NCBI GenBank assembly: GCA_019096065.1
Contig: JAGUCH010000008.1
Coordinates: forward strand, 1,121,001-1,185,000
Source of the DNA: Paracyclopina nana
Lineage: Eukaryota; Arthropoda; Copepoda; Cyclopoida; Cyclopettidae
Reading direction: 5' to 3'
Length of the DNA: 64,000 nucleotides
Made by a program: the position numbers and the translations under genes. The stretch's first letter is position 1, and each line of letters opens with the position of its first letter. Of this stretch, positions 35,835 through 45,868 are shown piece after piece. The notes beneath the pieces are model-generated. The model saw only the letters and a program-made list of their open reading frames with translations. It searched no databases and had not been told where the DNA came from.

Positions 35835-37030
35835 TGTTCAGACCGTTCAGACCGTTCAGACCATTCAGGCCATTAACGCCGTTCACACCGTTCAGGCCGT
35901 TCACACCGTTCAGGTTGTTCACACCGTTCAGGTTGTTCACACCGTTCAGGTTGTTCACACCGTTCAGGTTGTTCACACCGTTCAGGTTGTTCACACCGTT
36001 CAGGTTGTTCACACCGTTCAGGTTGTTCACACCGTTCAGGTTGTTCACACCGTTCAGGTTGTTCACACCGTTCAGGTTGTTCACACCGTTCAGGTTGTTC
36101 ACACCGTTCAGGTTGTTCACACCGTTCAGGTTGTTCACACCGTTCAGGTTGTTCACACCGTTCAGGTTGTTCACACCGTTCAGGTTGTTCACACCGTTCA
36201 GGTTGTTCACACCGTTCAGGTTGTTCACACCGTTCAGGTTGTTCACACCGTTCAGGTTGTTCACACCGTTCAGGTTGTTCACACCGTTCAGGTTGTTCAC
36301 ACCGTTCAGGTTGTTCACACCGTTCAGGTTGTTCACACCGTTCAGGTTGTTCACACCGTTCAGGTTGTTCACACCGTTCAGGTTGTTCACACCGTTCAGG
36401 CTGTTCACACCGTTCAGGTTGTTCACACCGTTCAGGTTGTTCACACCGTTCAGGTTGTTCACACCGTTCAGGTTGTTCACACCGTTCAGGTTGTTCACAC
36501 CGTTCAGGTTGTTCACACCGTTCAGGTTGTTCACACCGTTCAGGATGTTCACACCGTTCAGGTTGTTCACACCGTTCAGGTTGTTCAGGTTGTTCACACT
36601 GTTCAGGTTGTTCACACTGTTAAGGTTGTTCATGCTGTTCAGGTTGTTCATGCTGTTCAGGTTGTTCATGCTGTTCAGGTTGTTCACACCGTTCAGGTTG
36701 TTCAGGTTGTTCAGGTTGTTCACGCTGTTCAGGTTGTTCATGCTGTTCAGGTTGTTCATGCTGTTCAGGTTGTTCAGGTTGTTCACACTGTTCAGGTTGT
36801 TCAGGATGTTCAGGTTGTTCACACTGTTCAGGATGTTCAGGTTGTTCAGGATGTTCAGGTTGTTCACACTGTTCAGGTTGTTCAGGCCGTTCAGGTTGTT
36901 CACGCCGTTCAGGTTGTTCACGCCGTTCAGGTTGTTCACGCCGTTCAGGTTGTTCAGTTTGTTCAGGCTGTTCAGGTTGTTCAGACCGTTCATGCTGTTC
37001 ATGCTGTTCGCATTGTTCAAGCTGTTCACG
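35835..37030 (-). repeat. Right arm array of element 2, 18-bp GTTCACACCGTTCAGGTT
   Basis: This is the reverse complement of the left arm unit. About 38 near-perfect units run to 36570, with private variants GGCTGTTC at about 36399 and GGATGTTC at about 36543. Diverged units (GTTCATGCTGTTCAGGTT, GTTCAGGTTGTTCACGCC) follow to 37030. The private variants differ from those of the left arm, so the arms have not been recently homogenised. Frames of 411, 429 and 449 codons overlap here on both strands. Confidence 0.95.
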
Positions 37031-37216
37031 CTGAGATTTTAAGCCAAATTTCTGAAGATTTCGGTGAATCCGTCGCCTGCTTGTGCAGTCCCTGCCCAAC
37101 AATGTTTAGGAGCAAAAATGATTTTTTAATTTTTGTCGCGAAATCGCAACAAACATTCAAATTCGGTTAAATTCCTTATTCATCAATTGTTTTTACGCTT
37201 TCTAATGATTATTATC

Positions 37217-37238
37217 CTCTTGTTTTTTCAGGTAAGCT
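37217..37238 (+). promoter_or_regulatory. Candidate recursive (ratchet) splice site CAG|GTAAGC
   Basis: TTATCCTCTTGTTTTTTCAG|GTAAGC joins a polypyrimidine tract and acceptor directly to a consensus donor between 37231 and 37232, the known zero-length-exon architecture of recursive splice sites. It is on the Dixin strand, 8.6 kb upstream of the first Dixin coding exon. Confidence 0.35.
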
Positions 37239-37807
37239 CATGTCCATGGCAAAAACCCGAAAAAACTGGCTGAAAAAAAGCTTGCATTTTGAGAGCATGT
37301 CTGACCAGTGTGTTAACATGTGAGGTCTGCTTTAGAAGTATCTATTTGCTGCTGGATCCTTAACCTTTTTCTGCCTTTGTAAGCAGCTTTTTCAGCTGCA
37401 TTCCTCGACAATTCAGCTCTGTTTTTCAGGGCTCGAGCCACTTTTTCCGTTCGAGCTCTCCGGATTTTTCGTGAATGAAAAAAACCCTGACAGGAAGTTT
37501 AAGGGAGTTTCTTCTTACTTGGTGAGTTTGGACAACAACAAAGCATAATTATCCGCTTCCTTTTCCCGATTTTCTTCTCACAGAAGGTAAAAATGGGACT
37601 TTTATTAGATTATGGCAGAAATCAGTATTTAGTGTATTTTTCAGCTTTTCCCTCCTGCAGTGAAAAATGCAATTTCTTGTTGAGCCCCTGAGTGATGAGA
37701 GGGCCACCCGCTGTTGGCTATTTAAATTCGTCCCCTCTGGTATTTGTTTCCAAAATGTGTGACACACTGGGCGTCACTCGCCTTTTAAAGCACACTCTCG
37801 GATCTCG

Positions 37808-39090
37808 AGTTTCAGTTTCGCAGACTGAACGCAAAATTGAGTGAAGGCAACCGAGTTGCGTTACTTTATCATTTGTGCTGAGTAAGTTATTTGGCCGAAA
37901 AACTGATGCTCAAAACAATACCAAAAATGTCGTTTTTTATGTGAATTTTATCGAACTTGAAGCGATCTAAGGAAATATTGAATGTATTTCAATTCAGTTT
38001 TGTCGGCTGAAAATGTAATTAAGCAAGGAAAATGAAAGTTGCGTTACTTTTACTTTGGTGATGAGTAAGTATTTTGGCTGAAAAAATGCTTGTGGAAACA
38101 AAGCCAGAAATGCCATTATTATGTGTATTTTTGGCGAACTTTCAAGACATCAAATATGGAATGAATTTAAGTTCAGTTTCGCTAAAATTAAGCAAAGATT
38201 ATGAAGTATTATTTTTTTTAAATGAGTTAATTATTTGCTCCAAAAAAATTTCTACAAAGACAAAAGCAAAAATGTCGTCAAAGTGTGAATTTTAAAAAAA
38301 CTTCAAGCCAAAAGCCAATTTTGAGCCCCTCATTTGGGTTGATGGGGTTTTCCTGCCGTTTTACCCCAGTGTGGTACTTCTACGCACTACAGAGTTGTTT
38401 TGACCCCCTTAGCACAATCATCATCATAAATTCCAAGCTGGCAGAAAAACAAGGATTTTTGGAGCTGCTCCAGTCATCCATGGTTTATTTTTAGACCTCA
38501 TCATTATTACATTTTGTGGCATTGAGAGAAAATCATCTTCATTTCCTCCAACCTTAGTGCCAAATTACTGCTTATTACCAAGATGTGTCAGCCCAGTGAT
38601 GATGAAGGCCCATAAACTGCCAACTTGTTGGGATTCGGCTTAATTAACTACCACCTTTTTTAATGGGCTCATAAAAACCAGCAAAATGGCTAATTGGCTT
38701 GTCATACCCAAAAACCCCAAAAAAGGTATCGCAATTTACCCAAAAACTTGCAGTTCTCTTAAAAAACACACTTTGACGACATTTTTAATTTTGTTTCACT
38801 TAGCATTTTTTTGGAAAAAATATTTAGTCCGCACAAAAATAAAATCAGCGTAGATTGATTTCTGTGAATAAATTTCGTTTTTAGTATGAGAAATCTGAAT
38901 GAAAAGTTATCGATGTTTGATGTCAGCTGTCGCTTAACGTGCTTTGAAAATTCATACTTTGACGACATTTTTGCTTTTGTTTTGAGGATCAGTTTTTTGG
39001 CGGAATATCATACTCAGCACAAATATAAAAGTAATGCAACAAGATTGCCTTCACTTGATTTTGTTTTCAGTCTCCGAAACTGAAACTTAT
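37808..39090. repeat. Inverted pair of ~180-bp tandem units
   Basis: The left arm (about 37808-38310) starts GAGTTTCAGTTTCGCAGACTG and holds two to three copies of a ~180-bp unit (GTTGCGTTACTTT..., TGATGAGTAAGT..., AAAAATGTCGT...). The right arm (about 38757-39090) is the reverse complement, ending CAGTCTCCGAAACTGAAACT. The spacer is about 450 bp. Arms are roughly 75-80% similar by eye, so the pair is older than the two foldback elements. Outer boundaries and target duplication are not clear. Small frames containing KMSSK on both strands come from the repeated unit. Confidence 0.7.
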
Positions 39091-39109
39091 AAACTTTCAA
39101 AAGCGACTC

Positions 39110-41728
39110 TTGTCATAACTGAGACTTATTCAATTGCGGCCTAATTTTTGAAGGAGTAATTTACTTTTTTATTGCTGTTGCTGCTCAATGATCTTGAGTT
39201 GTGTTTTGGCTTTTGAGGGGAGCCCTATTTTTAAAAGTTTGCATGTCGGTCCAAATCGTGGGAAACCATCTTTGCAGTTCCCAGACTTCTCAGCTTGTTT
39301 TTCCTCTCCTCTCTCTCTTTTGACTTCTAATTTTTTTTCCACCAAACAGAAGTTCAATGTTTTTCTTAGTAAAATTGAAAGTAAGTGTACAAAACCGATT
39401 TCCTTTGTGCATATAGGAAAACGTCATCTCTCTATAGATACTTTAATAAGATCACAGTGGGGCTTTCTGGCGCTAAAATGTCCACTTTTTTAATTAGGCC
39501 AAATATTCATTAAGATTGTTTTTTTTTCTGTTTTGCACCCCACAGTGAATAAATAAGCCCTTTTTTTCGGGCCTACTTTTCAGAATGCTTTTAAAAATTC
39601 CGCCAAAAAATCGCTTTTTTTATTTTTTTTTTGGTTTTAATACGATTTTTCCCCCATAGTGAATAGTTTAAGCAAAAATTGGCTCAAATACTTTTTTCAC
39701 TACCTCAAATTAAAATTTTCAGAGTATTCCATAGAAAGCTAAAAAAATGCAAATTTGTGGGGGGTTGGCGCGTTTGTTTCACACTGTGGGCAAAATTATC
39801 TGTATTTTGACATCGCACCACTTCCAACTTCCATTTACTGGAATTTTACGCGAAAAGTCTGTGGTGACTTCAACGCTAGCTATTCTTTGTCGTGTTTGGC
39901 ACCTGCTCATGAATCGCACCGTGAGAATCAAGAAATAAAAGGCTTCATATGAAAAATTAAGCCCGCCATTTTCCTCCCATGAAATCAAGACATCTTTTTC
40001 CTAATTTATTTGGGGCTCAGCTTTGATTATTTTTACGTCAAAATTGCCTAGTGTGACGAAATGTGAAGATGCGTGGAGGTTTATGGTGCCACAAGCAATA
40101 TTAAGAGAAATACAGGGTGACTCCAAAAAAACTCTCAAGAGGGTGACTCAAAAATTCCCCTCAAGTAAATCAGGTCAGAGTTCAGGTCGATTTTTTTTCG
40201 GCCACAAATTAAAATTGCCCACTGTGTGCATTCTATGTATACTACTACTATAAAGCAGGTTAGAACAAAGTTGAACTTGGCTTGAGGGCAACATTACAAA
40301 AACAGCTTCAACAGCCTTTTTTCCGGTGGCTTACTTATTTATTATGCTTTGCTGCAGTAAAAAAATAGAGTCTGATCCTCAAAAAGCTGAACATGAAGAT
40401 TTTTGGGGGCTCAGAGGATAAATGATGCATTGAAGGTGATTTAGATCTAAGTGGGTGTTGATCATGTTTAGATCAACACCCTCTAATCTTTTTAATAGCA
40501 GAGCTGAGAAGAAATCTTGAGCACATTCTGTTCGGGCAATCGAATCGACATTTTTCATCCCCATGAATCTCACATTCAGCCCATCATGAGCATTTGCCAA
40601 ACAAGTGTGCTTCAGCAAAAGTGGAAATTTCAAAATTACCTCCTTGTTGAGTGCAAAAACGGAATGGAAAGCGAGGAAAGTGTGCGATTCGCGTCCTTTC
40701 GAAAGAACGCTAAAATTGGGCTCGGGCTTGATTCCGATGCTGGCAAGCGACGAGCCATGCGTTTTAAGCCAGCCCTTGATTTGATAGCTGTACCTGGTGA
40801 ATCGAAAACGAAGGAAGTTTGCTTAGCAAAGTGCGTTTTCATGAAAAAACCGTTGGATCTAAGCGGATTTGAGGGGGATTTTCGCCTAAAAAGTACCAAC
40901 GACATGCCAGGAAAAGAACGCTAAATCGTGGATCGGGGTCAATTTCAGCATGTCATGATTGCTTTATTAGCTTGGCATGGCTGTAAAAGGTGCATTTTCT
41001 CGACGACTCCTAATGACTTGAATTGGTTTATTTATCTCAGTAGTGAAGAATTCCGTTTATTTGATGGTTGATCGAAGAGCTGCCACCCTGAATCTTCTTG
41101 CAGCTCCATCAAAAAAATTCCAACTGAAAGTTGTAAAAAGCTTTTCATTATCATCCACACTCGAAGATTTTTATTATCTTTTGACAGCAGTGAATGAAAG
41201 TGGCTGTTTTGAGCAGTCTCCAGAATTAATGGGCTGCCCATTAATTCCACTAATTAAAGGCCCATTCAAGTGTCTGAGCTTTTCATTTGCATACTGTAGT
41301 AGTAGCACTTGGAATTTTTGAAGGTGGTGCAAAATTAACCAGATCACTCTGTGACCTTGCCAAGTGTGACAATGAGTTTTTTTTTTCAATGAGGAAGCTG
41401 GCTTAAATTATCCCATAGTGGAACCACACAACAATGATGTCATTTTCTTCTTTTTCAAAGTCATCTTGATGCTTATCTCTCTTTGTATGCCCTGAAAAAT
41501 GAGGCCTGGGACAAATTAGTTTCATTGACTACTACTGCAGAGAAAAGTTTCTCTTCTTTGCAATTTGGGCAGAAATACGCTCTAAATTTCGATTAAATGC
41601 AGCTGTTGCTTGAAAAAATCCAAAAGCTAACCTTTTTATCAAGGAAAAATTGAAAAAAATAACTTTCTACAATTAAAATTTTCGTATTTTCCTGAATATC
41701 GGCTAAAAATTGAGATTTTGTAAGAGTG
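39110..41728. other. 2.6 kb without a supported gene
   Basis: The best frame, at 40517-40924 (plus), opens at TTG and has no domain; an overlapping 89-codon minus frame is equally open. CACAGTGG motifs occur at 39453 and 40219. Nothing else is recognised. Confidence 0.45.
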
Positions 41729-42607
41729 CAGCTGTCGCGCGCGCGCTCGATTCAGCTGTTGCGCGCGCGCTCATCATTTCTTTAAGCTTATCTAATTATT
41801 CAAAAATGGCTTCTGTTTCACATGTTTCGATTGTGATACAAAAACTCGAATTAAAGAAATAAAACGTGAGCAGCTGTCGCGCGTGCGCTCAATTCAGCTG
41901 TCGCGCTTGCGCGCATTTAAAGTCACAGCCAATTAATTTCCCAATGAAAAATCATCAACTTTCTCCTCCAATTTCCCGAAATTGTTTTTTTCGATTTGCA
42001 GGCAAGATAAAAAGGCATCATTAATCATTCCCAAAAAATACCAAACGAGCAGCAACGAAAATTACAGCAGTGGAAAACCCAAATTAAAAGGCAATTTCAA
42101 CAGAAACCCAAAATAATTGCAGTCCCTGATCAAAATCTTGACTAGGAACAACAGCAGCAAAAAAAACTAGACATTTTAACTAGCTCGAATACCTGTCAAA
42201 GGTGGAGTCCCCAGAAAACCTATAAAAAGTGCCAAAATGCCCTCATAATTGGCATTTCTTCATGTTTTCAATATTTTGAGTGAAATCTCTTGTTAATTTG
42301 AAAATTACTATTTGTTTGTTGATGATGAGCCCTTATGTAATGATTTCCCGCATTTTTTGCCAGCATTGAATGATGATGAAGGCGCCCTTAATTTGATTTC
42401 ACAGCGGGGCAAAATTTTCTTAAAAGCCCCACCGCGCGCGCGCGCAACAGCTGACCTGAGCGCACGCGCGACAGCTGCCCTTTCGATTTTTCAAGCAATA
42501 ATCTACTTAAAATGGCATTTTTTGCTATTAAAAAGGAATTTCGAAATGGACCAGCTTTTGTTTACGTGCCCGCGCAACAGCTGACTTGAGTGCCCGCGCG
42601 ACAGCTG
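41729..42607. repeat. Four CpG-rich E-box modules in inverted arrangement
   Basis: Modules at about 41729-41773 and 41871-41915 read CAGCTGTCGCGCGCGCGCTC then ATTCAGCTGTYGCGC. Modules at about 42432-42477 and 42568-42607 read the reverse complement (GCGCGCAACAGCTGACCTGA then GCGCACGCGCGACAGCTG). Each module has two CAGCTG E-boxes about 25 bp apart embedded in alternating CG. No target duplication flanks the outer modules. Confidence 0.75.
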
Positions 42608-44925
42608 AACCTTGCCGATTTCCCCACTTTTTGGCCGATTTTCTCAGTGTGCAGCCTGGTAATTTTCCAGATGATTGCAGCGTTGCCAGACCCTAATTTT
42701 TGCCGGATTCGTCAAGGGTCAAATCCACCCACTTTCTGCCGAGATAACAGCTCAATTTTGGATGGGACTAGATGGCAAAAAAGAGGGCGAATTCGATTCA
42801 TCACTTTCTCTAATTGAATTTCTGGCTGATGATGAAGCTCGAGCAGAAAAGGAGGCATGACCTGGGCCATTAGTCAAAATCGAAATTCTTCAAGAAAATT
42901 GATCTTATTATCATCAACAAACCATGACACAGCACTAAAAAAGGCCATTAATCACGGCTGGAGTTGATGGCAAAAAAGAGCGGCTAATTGCATGTGCGAA
43001 TTGGGTCAGATCTGGTAACTCTGTTCTCAAAGGATTGCGGTTTCCCACCCACCCTGAAAATTGGCATTTTGGGCAAATTATGGGCCATTAAAAAGCCATT
43101 GCATCGAGTGACAACAACAACATAGAAGTAAATTCAATTTGGCAAAAAAAATTTTTGATGAAAAAATTCCATTTTATGTAGGGAAAACTCTCATTATCTT
43201 GCAGATATTGGAAAAATTCGTGAGTTGGCCCCCGCGGCCATCTTTTCTACTTTGCATGATTATTTCAAAATGGTTTTGGGCTAAAATTCGAAACTTCAGT
43301 GGAATTCCACACCATTTGCCTTAAAAATCTTGAAACATTTCTCAAAGGCTCTCTATTTTACTGAGGAAAGTAATTTCCCCCGCGTAAAATTCAGTTTTTC
43401 TATTTTTTTAGCTCTCGCTGGCTCGGCATTGAAAAAAACGGGTTTACACCATTTGTAAGCATTTTGCAGTACCTTGAATGAAACAACTTGCATAAATTGA
43501 TCCTTTTTTGCCCGGATTCTGTTGGCATATTTTAGAAATTCAAATTCGGCCCATTACTTTTGAATTTTCCACACTTCACACGAATCCTCTGAAATAAATT
43601 GGTGATTACTGAGCACCCCTATATTTCACAAGAAGATCATCCCAAGCTTCAAATTTGTGGGCTCGCTTCTCTCAAAGAATTTCGTAAATTGCCTGATTTT
43701 CATTCAAGCATGATCAACTGATTTTACGCGCAGGGCGGCAAATACAAAAAAGAGATCTTTTCCACATCAGCGCGGCAAAAACCAGAAATCTCTTCATTAA
43801 GAAAAAAACATTGTTTAAGGGTGTTTTCCCGCCAATTGTTGACATTTGACATTTGTGTTGACCACAAAAATGCGGTCTCACTTCACTTTTTGTTCGGTCT
43901 TGAACAAATACTACCTTTTTTTGGCTTCAACCATACAATTTTAATGTCACGTTCATCTACGTGACGTTCCCTGAAAAAGTTACGTTTTGACATCATTTCT
44001 GTAAAAAAAATAATATTTTTAAATCAAATTTGTGAAGCGTGTTTTTAAATTGTCACTGTTCCAATCCATTTTCAGTGGCAAATACTGAATTTCAGCTATG
44101 AAGCAAATTCCTTCCTATTTTTGTTTACATTCAGTTTGGGCCACTGAAACTGAGTTGTTGCAATGACAATTAAAACTCAGCAATGATAAATTTGATTTGT
44201 TAGAATTACTTTTTCCAAAAATGTGTACTTTTACCAAATATCGTCAAAAATGAAATCACAAGACTATCTATTTTGTTGTATTTAGGTGGTTTCCCTAACT
44301 GTTTTAATTTTGTTTTTTGTCGTCTTTAAAAAAAAACAAAAAATGCTCGGTCATGACTTTTTTCTTCTTCTTCAACTTCAAGATCAAATCTGTGGCACAT
44401 TTCAAGTCATGATGAAGGCTTTTTTGTGATCTATACCTTTTTATATCATTTCTGGCCTCACCACCACCAGCTGACATCTCTTTTTCTGGCCAATTCAAAC
44501 TGGTTAATTATTCTTGGTTCAATTTTGAATTTTCCACAGCAGTCTACTGAGATGAGGATGATGATGATGCTATGTGCAAGTCCATAAAGTTTAATCAGAT
44601 TGCAGCATTATATTATTGTAGATTTCACTTTTCACTTCTCGTGATATTTGACCCACAATGGTTGTGAGTCGTATTTCATCCACCAAGGAATGGAGTAATC
44701 CTTATCACAAATCCAATGACTGCTGCTGTTGTTGTTGTTGAGATTCTTTTTGGCCTGTGAAGAAATTCTAGCCTCTCTAAAGCATCTGAGAGCCATAAGT
44801 CAAAGTCATGACTCAATGTCACATGCAATTCACAATATAATGTCCCAACATTGAAGTGGCAAAAGTGCTCTTTTTTAATGTCATGACTCAAGCAGTGAGG
44901 GTCTTAAGCCATTTAGCTAAGTCAC
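42608..44925. other. 2.3 kb without a recognised gene
   Basis: Only short featureless frames are present. GATGGCAAAAAAGAGGGCGAATT near 42770 and GATGGCAAAAAAGAGCGGCTAATT near 42966 are a small duplicated phrase. Nothing else stands out. Confidence 0.45.
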
Positions 44926-44929
44926 ATGA

Positions 44930-45660
44930 CTCAAAGTGACCTTAAGGTTCGTGACTCATGGCATCTTGAATCAAAGACTCATGGCTCAAAGGGTCATGAC
45001 TCAAAGGCTCATGACTCAAAGGCTCATGACTCAAAGGCTCATGACTCAAAGGCTCATGACTCAAAGGCTCATGACTCAAAGGCTCATGACTCAAAGGCTC
45101 ATGAGTCAAAGGCTCATGAGTCAAAGGCTCATGACTCAAAGGCTCATGAGTCAAAGGCTCATGACTCAAAGGGTCATGACTCAAAGGCTCATGACTTAAA
45201 GGCTCATGACTCAAAGGCTCATGACTCAGAGGCTCCTGACTCAAAGGCTCATGACTCAAAGGCTCATGACTCAAAGGCTCATGTCCTAAGGGCTAATGAC
45301 TCAACTGCTCATGACTCAAAGGCTCATGACTCAAAGGCTCATGACTCAAAGGCTCATGACTCAAAGGCTCATGACTCAAAGGCTCCTGACTCAAAGTCTC
45401 ATGACTCAAAGTCTCATGACTCAAAGGCTCATGTCCTAAGGGCTAATGACTCAACGGCTCATGACTCAAAGGCTCATGACTCAAAGGCTCATGACTCAAA
45501 GGCTCATGACTCAAAGGCTCATGTCCTAAGGGCTAATGACTCAACGGCTCATGACTCAAAGGCTCATGACTCAAAGGCTCATGACTGAAAGTATCTTGAA
45601 TTAAAGTTTCTTGACTCATTGGCTCATGACTCAAATGCTCGTAACTCAAAGGCTCATCGA
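44930..45660 (+). repeat. 15-bp array CATGACTCAAAGGCT upstream of the first Dixin coding exon
   Basis: About 45 units of 15 bp, near-perfect, most with ATGACTCA (AP-1-like). A composite variant (CATGTCCTAAGGGCTAATGACTCAAC...) recurs at about 45280, 45430 and 45520, showing block duplication. A 220-codon frame of KAHDS repeats is open but ends without context and is not a gene. The array ends about 190 bp before the acceptor of the first Dixin coding exon. Confidence 0.95.
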
Positions 45661-45868
45661 TCAATGGTGCCTCTCGACTCAAAGTCAATGAGTTTTCATT
45701 ACACAAGTCAGATAAATAGTTGAATAACAACAAGAGAGGAACAACAACTCCTCTCTATTTTACGACCTGATGGCTATCAGTCATTTGTCAAGCTAGAATT
45801 TGGCAACAAATCTTGAAATCTAACCATTTATTTTTTTCCATTTCAGATATGATGCACAGCGATTGACC

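Larger units (their letters stand above)
32978..37096. mobile_element. Foldback-type non-autonomous transposable element 2 (4.1 kb)
   Basis: It begins GGCAGGGACTGCACAAGC and ends with the reverse complement. The unique tip of about 70 bp is nearly identical between ends. The flanking 8-bp word CAACAATG (32970-32977 and 37097-37104) is a perfect target-site duplication. Both arms then consist of an 18-bp array in opposite orientation, about 38 near-perfect units each, followed by more diverged units. The inner ends are inverted copies too (TGCAATTTTGCTCTA... near 34055, its complement near 35815). The tip matches element 1 at GGCA--G-CTGCA and the unit shares TGAACA. The ~1.7-kb centre has no transposase. 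Confidence 0.88.

Noticed and set aside
32978-37096. CRISPR-like array
   Set aside because: Units are contiguous 18-mers with no unique spacers, the DNA is eukaryotic, and no cas genes are present.
35740-37170. Open frames of 411-449 codons (NLNGVN, LFTPFR, VHTVQV repeats)
   Set aside because: They overlap in several frames on both strands and consist only of the 18-bp arm array of element 2; there is no start context, splice structure or domain.
40517-40924. 135-codon plus-strand frame
   Set aside because: It begins at TTG, an equally open frame lies on the other strand, and no domain, splice site or promoter is visible.
44926-45588. 220-codon frame of KAHDS repeats
   Set aside because: 15-bp satellite; no stop/start or splice logic, and both strands are open.
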